Source of the DNA: Cryptomeria japonica
Lineage: Eukaryota > Streptophyta > Pinopsida > Cupressales > Cupressaceae
Assembly (NCBI RefSeq): GCF_030272615.1
Contig: NC_081412.1
Span: 668,115,852 to 668,179,851, forward strand
Reading direction: 5' to 3'
DNA: 64,000 nt
The notes beneath the pieces were generated by a model. The model was not told where the DNA came from, did no database searches, and saw only the letters and a program-made list of their open reading frames with translations. Shown here in pieces: positions 22,441 to 33,751 of this stretch; the first letter of the stretch is position 1, and each line of letters opens with the position of its first letter. Both the position numbers and the translations under genes were made by a program.

Positions 22441-22881
22441 GATTGAAGATATATACCCATGAATCACTGTTGGTGAAAGACCCTAAAGACCTCTTCCAAT
22501 CGCTAGTGAAAATCGCTCGATGATATCGATCACATTGAATCGCCTTAGATTTCCTCTGAATCGCTCTGAATCACTCTGAATGCAAATTGATCAGAAGTGA
22601 AATGAATTCAACATTTTATCCTTCAATAAACCCTAATCCATCATTGATATTAATGACTTTCAGTGGAAGATACTAGATCTCGAACAAACATCTCCATGTC
22701 GGTTAAGCATCTCCAATGTCTAGAGCATCTTCTAGAACCTCTTCTCGGGGCATATGCAACATCTTCAAAAAAAATTCCTACCCCTAAGGCATCTGCCTTA
22801 GTTACTAGATGAGCTTCCTTCTGGTTGAGTAACCAATGGGTTTCTATTTCCTGATTGTTCTTCTGACTTCCTAACCCATCT
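22441..22881 (-). other. NA-1 spacer between ORF1 and ORF2
   Basis: About 440 bp matching the position of the 400-bp spacer in NA-2. It holds several GATTCAGAG-type repeats near 22540-22590 and no recognisable protein or RNA feature. Confidence 0.5.
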
Positions 22882-23876
22882 CTAGGTATGATCTTGTTGA
22901 ATTTCATTAACCTTCTCTTTTCCTTTCTCATTTGATCCTCCATTACCAACCGGTGGATTTCCACTTCTACAAAACTTAGCTATATGTCTAACCTCACTAC
23001 ATGCATAACATGTAACATTGTTCTTTTGAATTGCTTTGCTAAAATTGGTAAAATTGCTTGATCTGCACCGATTAGCCATATGTCCAAATTTTCCACATGC
23101 ATAACATTTAACATTCATTATGCAATCTTTTGTCTTATGACCATACTTATTACATTTAGAACATTGATCAGGAGCACAATTAGGGTTCTAATTTTCTCCA
23201 TTTTTACATTGCCTAGCCATGTGACCAAATTTATTACTAACAAAACATCTACCATTAAATTTATAAGCATTAAACTGTCTTATTGGTGCCTTATGATTTT
23301 GATCTTCATTTGTAGTACCAGAATTTTGTCCTTGTTCAAATCCAAATCCACTGGAATCTCCATTCTGCCTTTGTCTCTTCAATAACTCATCAAGTTGTGT
23401 TGAACTAATCTTGAATTTTTCTTTATACTCACTTGCAATAGCCATATCATCTCTCAGAATTATCATTTGTCTCTCAAGCTCTTGTTCATTACTCTGGGAT
23501 TGTAGTAAATCAGTTCTCAACATATCATTCTTGTGAACCAACCTACCACATTCTTTAAATTTATTTTTAGAGATACAACAAGATTTTCTTCCTTTTTCTT
23601 CTGGTCCTCAATCTCTTTATAAATCCTCATAGTTATAGCTTGCATTTCATTCCTCATGACCATGTTTTATTGACTTAACTTTAGATATCTCTCTTTAAAT
23701 GCATCTTTCTCATCATTATCCTTATTCCTAGCCTGAATAGATGACAACCTTTCCTATAGTTCAAGAATGAATTCTTGAATAGAATTCAACTCATCTCGTA
23801 GCTTCAAGTTCTTCATCCTTTCAACATCATAATCTTCAAGTGCCACCTCAAGTTGCTTCTCCAAACTCATATCCAT
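22882..23876 (-). pseudogene. NA-1 ORF1: coiled-coil protein with CCHC zinc knuckles (gag-like)
   Basis: The start ATG at 23876 gives MDMSLEKQLEVALEDYDVER, the counterpart of MENLMKQLEGALTDYDAEK in NA-2. A coiled coil (23188-23750, with stops and frame changes) is followed by four knuckles: CFVSNKFGHMARQC (second Cys is Ser), CSKCNKYGHKTKDC, CYACGKFGHMANRC and CYACSEVRHIAKFC. The last 20 codons are Gly- and Lys-rich. ORF1 of NA-1 and NA-2 align over their whole length, including the linker AIQKNNVT between knuckles three and four. Confidence 0.85.
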
Positions 23877-23930
23877 GGATTTCAAATTCAGGATCTTCCT
23901 CAAGCTATTAAACTTCCTCTGAGGCACAAG

Positions 23931-23944
23931 GCTGTGATACCAAT
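23931..23944 (-). other. NA-1 primer binding site
   Basis: The minus strand reads ATTGGTATCACAGC directly after the LTR end CCAACA. It matches the initiator-tRNA-Met site with one or two changes (CAC for CAG). Confidence 0.88.
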
Positions 23945-24903
23945 TGTTGGAATCCAAGAACACTGAGAGGGGGGAGGGTGAATCAGTGCTCTATCAAAAA
24001 TCTCAATTTTAACCTTATTAAAACATGTATACACCAACCGGTATGCTGGTACATATATAATTGAAAGAAGTAAAGCAACCAATAAGCCAATCACATAAAT
24101 AAATACCATAACACATAGAATTATACATGGAAAACCTCAAAGAGGAAAAACCACTATGGGATTTGTGACCCACAATATCAATTCACTGGCCATATGAAGA
24201 GATATTATAAAATATAGGGGCCTACAATTGCAGGAAGGCTTACAGCCTAGAGTGCACTTCTCAATCACAAAAGGAGCCTCACTTACTACATACAAATCCA
24301 TACTACAATCCGAATAAATCATTGAACTCCAAATATAGCATCTTCTATGCCTAAATATAGTTTCGGTTTAAGCTCCGTCTGTTCTGGTCTGAAACCCATA
24401 ACCCTTTACCAAAATACCCCTTTACATAAATATCCTCACATACATGATATCTATCATATATTCCTCATCTCCAATATTATTTCCTTCTAGATACATATTC
24501 TCATACCATATCATATCATATCCTATTATATATAAAAAATGATCCAACCTTCTGACCTATATACCCTTTAAAATTCATCATGCCTTATGTCTGCTTACAA
24601 AGATATTTACAATATGAATATACATGTAATCTCAATAACATAAATACATGAATAATAATAACAATTGCCGATGGTGAATCTCCAAATGATGTCAGCCTCC
24701 ACTACCGATAACCTGATTTAAAACCATGTCGGCCTGCATTATCGGTAACCAAAGAATTTATTCCAACCTGTCGGTTCCAATGAAGTGTCTATGAAGTGCC
24801 TGCTGGTAGATGACTAACCCAAAATATGAAGGCAAAACAAGTTATCATGTTGTGATCAATGACAACATAGTGAAACCAACCAATTAAGTGTCAATTGCCA
24901 ACA
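23945..24903 (-). repeat. NA-1 5' LTR (959 bp)
   Basis: Plus-strand ends TGTTGGAATCCAAGAACACT and CAATTGCCAACA, followed by the TSD ACCTA. It is the uninterrupted reference for the broken left LTR. The block GCCTAGAGTGCACTTCTCAATC is the diverged form of the R-region block shared with NA-2 and Cop-1. An A/T-rich stretch near 24528 could supply a TATA box on the minus strand. Confidence 0.95.
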
Positions 24904-24908
24904 ACCTA

Positions 24909-25531
24909 TTCAAGGCTTCCTTGATCATCATATATCTCGGTATTTCTTGGTTGGTGTATAATGGGGCATAGTCTTTGTGGTATGGTATGTTTGATGATTT
25001 CTCTTGTACGATCCTATAGTCTCGCATCTACACCATCATTGGTGTTTGCGAACCTGTGTGCATTGAGATACCTATTATCTAAGAGTCTAGTCCATGCATT
25101 AGATATTCACAACATACCAAATTCTATAGTTAGTCATTTAGATAGTCCATTGCAAAATCAAAAATAGGTTTGATCTCCACATTTAAACATCAAGAAAATT
25201 GATCCACTCACTTCATTTTGTTCATTCATCTCATTTCATCCATTTATTTTAGTACCTGCAATTCATTCATTCTCCTATCATCATTCTTATCCTTTTTACA
25301 TCATTTCATCCTCAATCCTAGTTATTCCTCTATTCCATTTTGACAGAACACTCGTGTTCCTAGAACCTACATGTCCTCTCGAGGGGGCATACCACTACCT
25401 CCTCACTATCCTTCTTCATCTCACCTATGACTGTAGCATCATGCTACTAGTCCTTATCCTTTCCATCCACTATGTTTTAGTCTTCTTTGATATAACATCA
25501 CTTCATGATGCTATATCAAAGAGGGGCAAAA
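24909..25531 (+). other. Right half of the sequence split by NA-1: probable 3' end of a Ty3-type element
   Basis: It is continuous with 765 once NA-1 is removed. A 68-codon ORF at 24961 has no recognisable domain. The stretch ends in a hairpin and the tract AAAGAGGGGCAAAA before TGTAGACATC, the layout of polypurine tract plus LTR start in plant Ty3/Gypsy elements. Confidence 0.6.
25485..25521 (+). other. Hairpin just upstream of the Ty3-type polypurine tract
   Basis: Arms CTTTGATATAACATCA (25485-25500) and TGATGCTATATCAAAG (25506-25521) pair over 16 bases with one mismatch around the loop CTTCA. The right arm runs into the purine tract AAAGAGGGGCAAAA (25518-25531). Confidence 0.8.
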
Positions 25532-26600
25532 TGTAGACATCTAAAATTAATTAAATTAATATTTAATTAATTTAAGCCTATCAACATAATTAATTAATTT
25601 AATTGTGTTGGTCGCTTTCTTTTTAAAATTAATTAAATCAAATTTAATTAATTTTATCACTATAGTCCTATAATTGATTTATCAAAATTAATTATTCCCC
25701 CATTCTTCTAAAATCAAATATCATTTATTTATTCTAAACCCTACTTAGTTAATTAATTTAAATTAACTAAGTTAATCATGTGATTCCTACAAATCATTTC
25801 TAATCCTCACTTAGCTTACTTAATTCTTCAAGAAGCATGTTTATCATTATTCCTCAATTTTAAATTCCTTTTCTCATTCTCTCTCCTCATGTCACATCCT
25901 TCTAACTTCCCCACTTGCACTCTAATCACTCATCAAGCCACCTAATCAATCTCATTAATCATTTGCACAATCAACTCTTTGCCATAAATTGATTTCCCAT
26001 CTCATCCTCCAATCTTAAATACTACCCACTTTGATCCTTTCAAATAAATTCAAATTTTTGGAATCTCCCCATGCATCCTCTTACCAAGGAATTTTTAATT
26101 CCTTTTCTCATTTAGTCTTCCCATACAACCTATTATTTTGGAATTTTTAATTCCTCTCCCCTTTCTCCAAGGAATTTTTAATTCTTTTTTATCTTCCCAA
26201 TGTACTTGGAGAACTCTTCCCCATGTACCTTGAGAGGTGTGGAGACAAGAAATGCCTTTATGGCTCTTGAATCCCACACCTTGTCCTCTCAATCCTCTCC
26301 TTCATTTCAAATGAATCTCAACCCTTTATTCTCAAATAAATCTTAGCCCTCCATTTTGGCCTCCTCCAATCTATGAATTGGAGTCTCCTCCCTTCACAAA
26401 TCATCCTTTTCATGCATTGTCATGTTGTCCATTTTAGTCTCGAGATGATCCATAGAACCATCATAATGCCCAAATCTTGTGTCACTTATCCAATCCATTT
26501 CATCCTACTCAATCATTAAATCCAATCTATTATTGTGTAGTGGAGAGAAATCCACACCAATCCTTCATCCAAGGAACAAATCAAGTGGACCAACAAGGGT
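25532..26600 (+). repeat. Ty3/Gypsy-type LTR, start clear, end uncertain
   Basis: It starts TGTAGACATCTAAAATTAAT directly after the purine tract. It is A/T-rich at first (repeated AATTAATTTAA), then C/T-rich. Its right end is not marked by a PBS or TSD that I can find. Homology to the minisatellite begins near 26600 (GCATCTTCCAC...), so the LTR end has been absorbed into, or gave rise to, the array. Confidence 0.55.
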
Positions 26601-28350
26601 GCATCTTCCACGTCATCTAGATCAATTGAAGGAACAGTAGAAGCTAAGGTATAGTTGATCAATTTAGTTGTTTAAATGCTTTATTGGTGCCTTTGTGTGG
26701 TTTATGCAATTGATTATTGGCCTTAGATTTTATCGTCTTCAAAATATACTTATTTTCATTGAAAAGAGAAGCCTTTTCTCACTATCATATGACATAGATA
26801 GACCAGCTAGAAGCAGAAAATCTGGTTATAGTGGATAGGAAAGTCTTTTAAAATGGATTATACTTATTTTCATTAAAAATGGAAGTCTTTTCTTAGTATC
26901 GTATGACATAGATAGACCAGTAGGTGAAGAAAAAATTTGGTTATAGTGGGCAAGAAAGTCTTTTTAAATTGAATATACTTATTTTCATTAAAATGAGAAA
27001 TATTTTCTCACTATCGTAAGGGCGCATCTTCCACTTCATCTAGCTCAATCGGAGGAAGAGTAGAAGCTAAGGTATAATTGATCAATTTAGTTGTTTAAAT
27101 GATTTATTGGTGTCTTTATGTGGTTTATGCAATTGATTATTAACCTTAGATTTTCATTGAAAAGAGAAGCCTTTTCTCACTATTGTATGACATGGACAGA
27201 CCAACTAGAAGCAGAAAATCTGGTTATAGTGGATAGGAAAGTCTTTTTAAATGGATTGTACTTATTTTTATTAAAAATAGAAGTCTTTTCTCACTACTAT
27301 ATGACATAGATAGACCAACAGGTGAAGCAAAAATTTGGTTATAGTGGGTAGGAAATTCTTTTTAAATTGAATATACTTATCTTCATTAAAAATAGAAATC
27401 TTGTCTCACTACCGTAAGGGCACATCTTCCACTTCATCTAGCTCAATCGAAGGAAGAGTAGAAGCTAAGGTATAATTGATAAATTTAGTTGTTTAAATGC
27501 TTTATTGATGTCTTTATGTGGTTTATGCAATTGATTATTAACCTTAGATTTTCTCATCTTCATAATATACTTATTTTCACTGAAAAGAGAAGCCTTTCTC
27601 ACTACTGTATGACATGGATAGACCAGCTATAAGCATAAATTTTGGTTAGAGTGGATGGGAAAGTATTTTTAAATGGATTATACTTTTTTTTATTAAAAAT
27701 CAGAGTCTTTTCTCACTACCGTATGACATAGATAGACCAATAGGTGAAGCAAAAATTTGGTTATAGTGGGTAGGAAACTCTTTTTAAATTGAATATACTT
27801 ATTTTCATTAAAAAGAGAAAAATTTTATCACTACCTTATGACAGGGACAAACCAACTGGAATTAGAAAATTTGTTTATAGTGGATAGGAAAATATTTTTA
27901 AACAGAATATACTTATTTTCAATAAAAAGAGAAGTCTTTTCTCACTACCGTATGATAGGGATAGACCAGCAGGTGAAGCAGAAAATCTGGTTATAGTAGA
28001 CAGGAAAATATTTTTAAATGGAATATATTTATTTTCATTTAAAAAAAGGAAGTCTTTTCTCACTATCGTATGACATGGATATACCAATAGATGAATTAAA
28101 AATTTGGTTATAATGGACAATAAATTCTTTTTAAATGAAATATACTTATTTTCATTAAAAAGAAAAGTCTTTTCTCACTATCATATGACAGGGACAAACT
28201 TATTGGTAAGTAGAAAATTTGGTTATAACGAATAGGAAAGTCTTTTTAAATGAAATATACTTATATTCATTTAAAAGAGAAATCCTTCCTCACTAATGTA
28301 TAAGGACAGATTAGGTAAAACATAAAATTTGGTTATAGTGAAAGTCTTTT
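26600..28350 (+). repeat. Minisatellite of ~116-bp units with a longer composite repeat
   Basis: About twelve units contain TATACTTATTTTCATTAAAA, TTTTCTCACTA.CGTATGACA, GATAGACCA and AATTTGGTTATAGTGG, at 26745, 26866, 26983, 27262, 27372, 27567, 27678, 27795, 27908, 28024, 28141 and 28257. A different 100-bp stretch, GCATCTTCCACTTCATCTAG...GTATAATTGATCAATTTAG, recurs at 26601, 27024 and 27422, so the left half is a higher-order repeat of about 400-420 bp and the right half a plain array. No coding content. Confidence 0.88.
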
Positions 28351-29382
28351 GGTGGTTGAAAAGACCACTGTTTTTGGTAACAATCCTTTTCAAATTGGCA
28401 TATGAGTTGGGTTGAGGCCAGCACGCAGAGTAGAAAAATGTAGTGAATTAAGTCGCCTTTTGACTTCACTATTTTGGCAGTGAAAGACATCATTAAAAGA
28501 AACACTGACCAAAACTGGTAGTAACTGATTTTTTCTTTCCTCATACTTATCATGTTCATGTTCAACATAACAAATTTAATTCATGCAAATGTACTGGGAC
28601 AACTTCCTTTATTGATTGTCCCCATGAATAATAATAGTAAAAGACTAGAACAGTGATGCAAAGAATATAGGAGATTAACAGTTATGGGAAAAATATTTAC
28701 TAGTTCAGTGTGTTTCAATGACTGTGATAGTATTTTTTGATGCTAATGACTATTCTTCCTACAATACAGTAAAATTGTAAAAACACAAATTTGCATAATA
28801 CAGTTGTTTTTAAACAATTTTTTTTGCTATAAAACAATATTGAAAAAACAAATTAAGAAGATTGAACCAATAAAAATTGCATAAAAATCCATTGTGATTT
28901 GCAAATTTTGTGCTTTGTATAGAGAATGAACCTTCTTTTTAATAATATTGTACCAGTAGTTGCGAATTTTTTTATGGTGATGATGACTATCTATAATTAA
29001 ATGAAATGTATCCCTAAGCACTAAAAAACAATGAATCATGTGATGCCACATTAGTGCACAAGCATCACTCTCACATTTGCACAAATATCGTCTCACTTTT
29101 ATTTTGAGCTGAACTTGTGAGTATGAACAAAAGAAAATACCTAACATAATAAATAGTAGAGCATATTTGAATAGTTCATTAGACTACGTATAAATGGAAA
29201 TATTTTGTAATCTCAAACTGAATTTTATGTATGTACAGCTAATTTATATATTCGTATAAACAAAATTGTGTTCCTTCTCTACAACCATGTCTCTTATAGA
29301 TAATTAATGTGTAATACTCTAATAAGGTAAATCAACATCATTTAAACTATTATTAGTTCTAATTTCATATCTACTGATGTCC
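28351..29382. other. A/T-rich sequence without a recognisable gene
   Basis: Short ORFs on the minus strand (28311-28568, 28827-29147) show no known motif. There is no LTR end, PBS or tandem repeat here. It is the left flank of Chr-1 and continuous with 37155 onward before that insertion (TSD TCTAG). Confidence 0.5.
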
Positions 29383-29387
29383 TCTAG

Positions 29388-31730
29388 TGAAGCAGTCATT
29401 GGTGAGGAGGGACCTCAATGATGTAGAGGCAGGCAACAACTAGGTGAAAACCTTATCTCAACCATGGCTACTATGTCCAAAACAAGTTATTTTGTTTGTT
29501 AAAGGTGTGAACAACACACCTACTAAATTTTCAACTCACACAACAATTTGTGTGACTGGATCCATACCGGTTTAGTATCTTTCGATACCGGTATGATGAA
29601 AACACTCCACCCTTGTATGAACCAGTTTAGCATCTTCTAGTACTGGTGGGATGGAAACCTATTGGATTTTGTCTATCAGTGTTCCAACCAACAAAAAACA
29701 CCCATAAGATCTAGCAATAAGATGTGTTAGGGATTACTTGCCTCACAACTATCCAATTGTCTAGAAGCCTTACTGGTTGAGTTTTCCAAAAACAACTTAA
29801 CAAATTTCCAAAGGAAAAGAGAAATAAAGGTGGATTAAGATACCCTTTATCTAGTTACACAATTCCCCAAAAGCTTAGGCTCTAACCACAAGTTGAAAGG
29901 TTTGTACCCTTACTATCCTTCTAGACCTAATTAAACCAATTAGGCCTAATTTACAAAGCAAGTGTGGCTTGTGTTAGTCCCCTGACTAAAATAACACTTT
30001 TACAACTTGGGGTAAGGTGTAAAACCACCAAATCCAAGGTTTCAAGACTTGATCCCATCTTCTTTATCTTCTGCAAGTGATTTCCACTTCTATAGTTCAG
30101 GCAGCCACATAGAGATGTTTGCCTAGGATCAATTCAATCTCTCCGGTCTTGGAGACTCCCTACAAAGAAAAACCAAAATCTTATGATACAATGGCCCTTG
30201 TAACATTTTCCCCGTAGGTAGTTTGGTCCTCTAGTGAAAATGTCAGATTAAGGGCATCTTTATAGTGAAACTCTAGGTGTCAGTAGGGTTTGTGACTAGT
30301 CTAGTTAGAATTGGATGGATCTCTACAACCCGATTGTTAAAAAACCTCAAACTTGATTCAAATGAAAGTTAAGAGACTTCCCTAACTCATTCAATTGGTT
30401 TTAGACATCCACCAATCCATACTAATTAGAAATGAAGAGCAAAAACATAGAATTTCAGAAAACTCCAAGTATATTATATTGTTCCAAACTCCAAAATATC
30501 ATCAAATTTCATCAGCTTCAACAAATATGCCAACAAAAACCTATAATTGATCTAAGTGAGCATAATATAGCCTCCCTAACTATTTCCAACTACTTTTCTA
30601 ACTTTGGAACCATTGGAGGATTAGTTATCCCTTTTTACAACATTTTGCAATGACAAAAAAAGTTGTCAACTTGGACTTTTCAAACTTGGCGACTCCAAGG
30701 TGTATTTGACCTATTCCAAGGATTGGTGTGATGTTTCTAGGACCAATATTTATTTTCCTGACTCATGCCTAGACTCCTACTGACTCACATGGTCATTTAT
30801 CCATGGTGGCTTATAAAATGCAACCATGACAATGCCTTACATCAATTGGGTCTTATTGACTCGCAAAACTATCAACCTATTACAGATGATCATTTTCACC
30901 TCATGGGTGATATTAGGCTCTTTTAGACTTCATTTGTTTCCTCCTTTATTTCTTTGGGTGCTCCTCCACCACTCAAGGAGATTAGTTCGGACCAGTCAAC
31001 AAGAGTAAACACAATAGAAACACACATATATGATGGAGGCAATGCAAAATAGATTGATTTATTGCATAAAATTTGATTACATCCAACCAGTAACAACCAG
31101 ATTACAACATACTAGCACACAGGATTGGTAGAATAGGTCACAACCGAGACCTTTAATTGAAAGATCTATCTTCTAAGCACATTCTATCTATTTGATACTC
31201 TGATTGATTCTTATTGATTACATTCTAAAGCATGATTACAAATTTATATATCAATCCAAAGGATCTAGTCGGCCCAAAAGGGATCAAAACCCAAAGAACA
31301 AGACTTAACATGCAAAATGAACAAGGTTAGCCTCCACCAAGAGATTCCTTCAAAAAATCCAAAGGATGAAATGTAGAAGGATGACCATATGATAAGAAAC
31401 ATCAAGATCAATGCTCAAGGCTCTAGAAGCTTTGGAATGGGTTCTGGTAGATCACCAGAATAGGTCTGAGGCAACCAGTAATAAAGGAACAACCGATAAC
31501 AAGAAATTGTCATGGAAACCAATAACGATATCTTACCAAAAAATTATCCAAAAGAGATGCGGTTTGAAAGAAAGAAAGATGATCAAGTCTTCAAGTAGAA
31601 TCCACTCCATAGGATCCGGTGAGCCAAAACTAGGACACACAGAAAGAAAACTGAAACTGCAGACAAAACAAAAAGGAAAATGTTTTTGGTTGATGCAAGA
31701 TTGCTTTGAACCAAGGATGCTCCTGCATCA
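29388..31730 (-). repeat. Chr-1 3' LTR, interrupted
   Basis: Plus-strand ends TGAAGCAGTCATTGG (29388) and GCTCCTGCATCA (31730). It aligns with 36377-37149 except for the 1,558-bp solo-LTR insertion plus TSD at 29419-30976. Confidence 0.93.
29419..30971. mobile_element. Solo LTR of an unassigned family inside the Chr-1 3' LTR
   Basis: TGATGTAGAGGCAGG...CTCCTCCACCA, 1,553 bp, with TG/CA ends and the perfect TSD CTCAA at 29414-29418 and 30972-30976. The uninterrupted Chr-1 LTR reads ACCTCATGGAG here, confirming the target. No PBS, polypurine tract or coding sequence is attached and it does not resemble the other LTRs in the window. It holds several ATACCGGT motifs (29565-29595). Orientation cannot be set. 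Confidence 0.85.
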
Positions 31731-31757
31731 GACATCCGGGGTTAAAGAAAAATTGAG

Positions 31758-33040
31758 CCTCTCACTTTGCTGGGGTCAGAGGGAAACCAAGGTAGTCTAC
31801 CTCTGGCTGAGAAATCCAAGATGAATTTTCAACTGGTGTTCTCTTCCACTTCACAAGATAATCTTTTTACTGATTGTTCCGGGTACTATGCCCAATCCTA
31901 CTGTCCAAAATCTCTTCAATCTGATCCGGTTCCTTTCGGTGCAATTGTTTCTCAAGGTCTACAACATTGTCCTCACTGAATTTTGGTTCATGGTACTCAT
32001 GAAGATCTACAATGTTGAATATAAGTGATATACTTAGACTATCCAGTAGCTCCACTTCATATGCATTTCCAGAACTGAACTTTCTCAAAATCTTATAGGG
32101 TCCAAACTTCTTCATCTGCAACTTATTATAAGTTCCAACCAAGAATCTCTCTTTTCTCAGATATACCATCACTTCATTGCTAACTTCAAATTCCTTATGT
32201 CTCCTCTTCTCATCTTCCTTCTCTTTATATTTGTTGTTCATATCTTCCAAATGTTGTTTAACCTAAATATGCAATGCTGCCATGTGATATGTAAAATCTT
32301 TTTCTTCTAACTCTTCTGGTCTTCACTGCTAATGTCTCTCAATTCTGCTATTCCTCTAGGATGCACTCTGGTAACAATCTCAAAAGGTTCTTTTCTGATA
32401 CTTCTATTCACTGAATTGTTGTAGGCAAACTCTTCTTTTGTAAGGATCAAATCCCAACTTCTAGTTTTATCTTCCACTAAACATCTCAACAAGTTTCCCA
32501 AACTCTAGTTAACAACTTTTGTTTGTCCATTAGTCTGTGGATGAAAAGTAGAACTGAACTTCAAATCTATCTTCATCTTCTTCCAAAGTGTTCTCCAAAA
32601 ATAGCCAACAAACATAGTGTCTCTATTTGAAACTATGCTCTTAGGTAATCCATGCAATCTCACCACTTCCTTGAAAAATAGATCTGCTACATGTAATGCA
32701 TCTGATGTCTTATTACAAGGTATGAAATGAGCCATCTTTGAAAATCTATCCACTACCAAAAATATAGAATCATTCCCTCTTGGTGTCTTAGGCAATCCAA
32801 GTATAAAATTTGTGCTTATATCCTCCCAAGGTCTTACCAGTACTATCAAAGGTTTATACAATCCCACATTCTGACTACTACCTTTTGCAACTTGACAAAC
32901 TCTACAACTCTGCACATATCTCTTAACATCCTTATGAATTTGGGGCCAAAAGTACTACTCACTCACCAATGTAACTCTTTTGTTAATGCCAAAATGTCCA
33001 GCTAAACCTCCACTATGTTTCTCTTTTACTAGGTTATCTC
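31758..33040 (-). pseudogene. Chr-1 integrase with GPY/F module and chromodomain
   Basis: The HHCC module (HSGGLAGHF...CRVCQVAKG) is followed by the core: [24 protein letters not shown] and [12 protein letters not shown]. Against the usual DxxxxxF, SDRD and GQTEVVN, all three catalytic residues are changed (D to N at 32808-32810, D to N at 32625-32627, E to K at 32517-32519). The C-terminal part has FGPYKILRKFSSGNAYEVEL (GPY/F module) and, after a TAA near 31866, the chromodomain DYLVKWKRTP...SSWI. A frameshift lies between 32307 and 32250. The frame ends at TGA about 31758. The chromodomain normally directs integration to marked chromatin. Confidence 0.93.
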
Positions 33041-33751
33041 TCATGGAACTCTTAGGTATGCACAACTGAACTCCCCTAAATAACATCCCATCTTGAATGA
33101 AATAATCCAACCATTTTCTCCTATCAACCATAACCAGTTATCTACATGCTTTTGAAGGTTATGCAAAATCTGGGTCTTCATCATACAAGGTCTTCAAATC
33201 TTCAAAACCTAATACTGTCACTCTCATCTCTGTCAAAAAATTCCTTCTCCTACTCAATGCATCAACAAATTTGTTAGATTTCCCACTCCCATGCTTAACA
33301 CAAAGGTGTAACTCTAGAAGAATTCTACCCATCTCATATGTCTCTGATTCAACTTACTCTAGCTGTTCAAATACTACAAAGCTTGATGATCTATTTACAA
33401 CACAAACTCCTTAGGCAAAAAGTAGTGTCTCCGTTTCTTCAAGGCTTGAAATATGGCATAAAATTCCTGATCATACACTGAATATATCTTTTGGGTATCA
33501 TTCAATTCATCACTGAAATAGGCTACTGCTCCTACTACTGTGCCACTTGCATCACAATCCACTTGAAATACCTTATTGAAATTTGGTAAAGCTAACACAG
33601 GTTGCTCAGTCACTTTCTTCTTTAACAATTCAAAACTTTTGTTTTCTTCGATGGTCCACTTGAATTCCTTTTGATCTATCCTCATGGTCTCAGTCATAGG
33701 GTTACAAACTGAACTGAAATTTTTGATAAACTTCCGGTAAAAACATGCCAA
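33041..33751 (-). pseudogene. Chr-1 RNase H
   Basis: It continues the RT frame after a stop (FR-stop-LACFYRKFIKNFS). It contains KEFKWTIEENKSFELLK, VDCDASGTVVGAVA and YDQEFYAIFQALKKRRHYF, the Ty3/Gypsy RNase H signature. The C-terminal part beyond 33395 is full of stops and changes frame before the integrase. Confidence 0.88.

Larger units (their letters stand above)
766..24903 (-). mobile_element. NA-1: pol-less LTR retrotransposon opened by nested insertions
   Basis: Both ends are LTRs of one family (TGTTGG...CCAACA): 23945-24903 is the 5' LTR and 766-4742 the interrupted 3' LTR. The flanks carry a perfect 5-bp TSD, ACCTA, at 761-765 and 24904-24908. Removing NA-2, Cop-1, the solo LTR at 13565 and the Ty3 block with its duplication leaves about 6.8 kb. 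The internal order on the minus strand is PBS, coiled-coil/zinc-knuckle ORF1 (23876 to 22882), then ORF2, which begins at 22440 and ends at 5030 after crossing three insertions, then a polypurine tract. No RT, integrase, RNase H or protease motif was found in its own sequence. The two LTRs differ at roughly 8-10% of sites in stretches compared by eye, more than in NA-2 or Cop-1, as nesting predicts. Confidence 0.93.
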
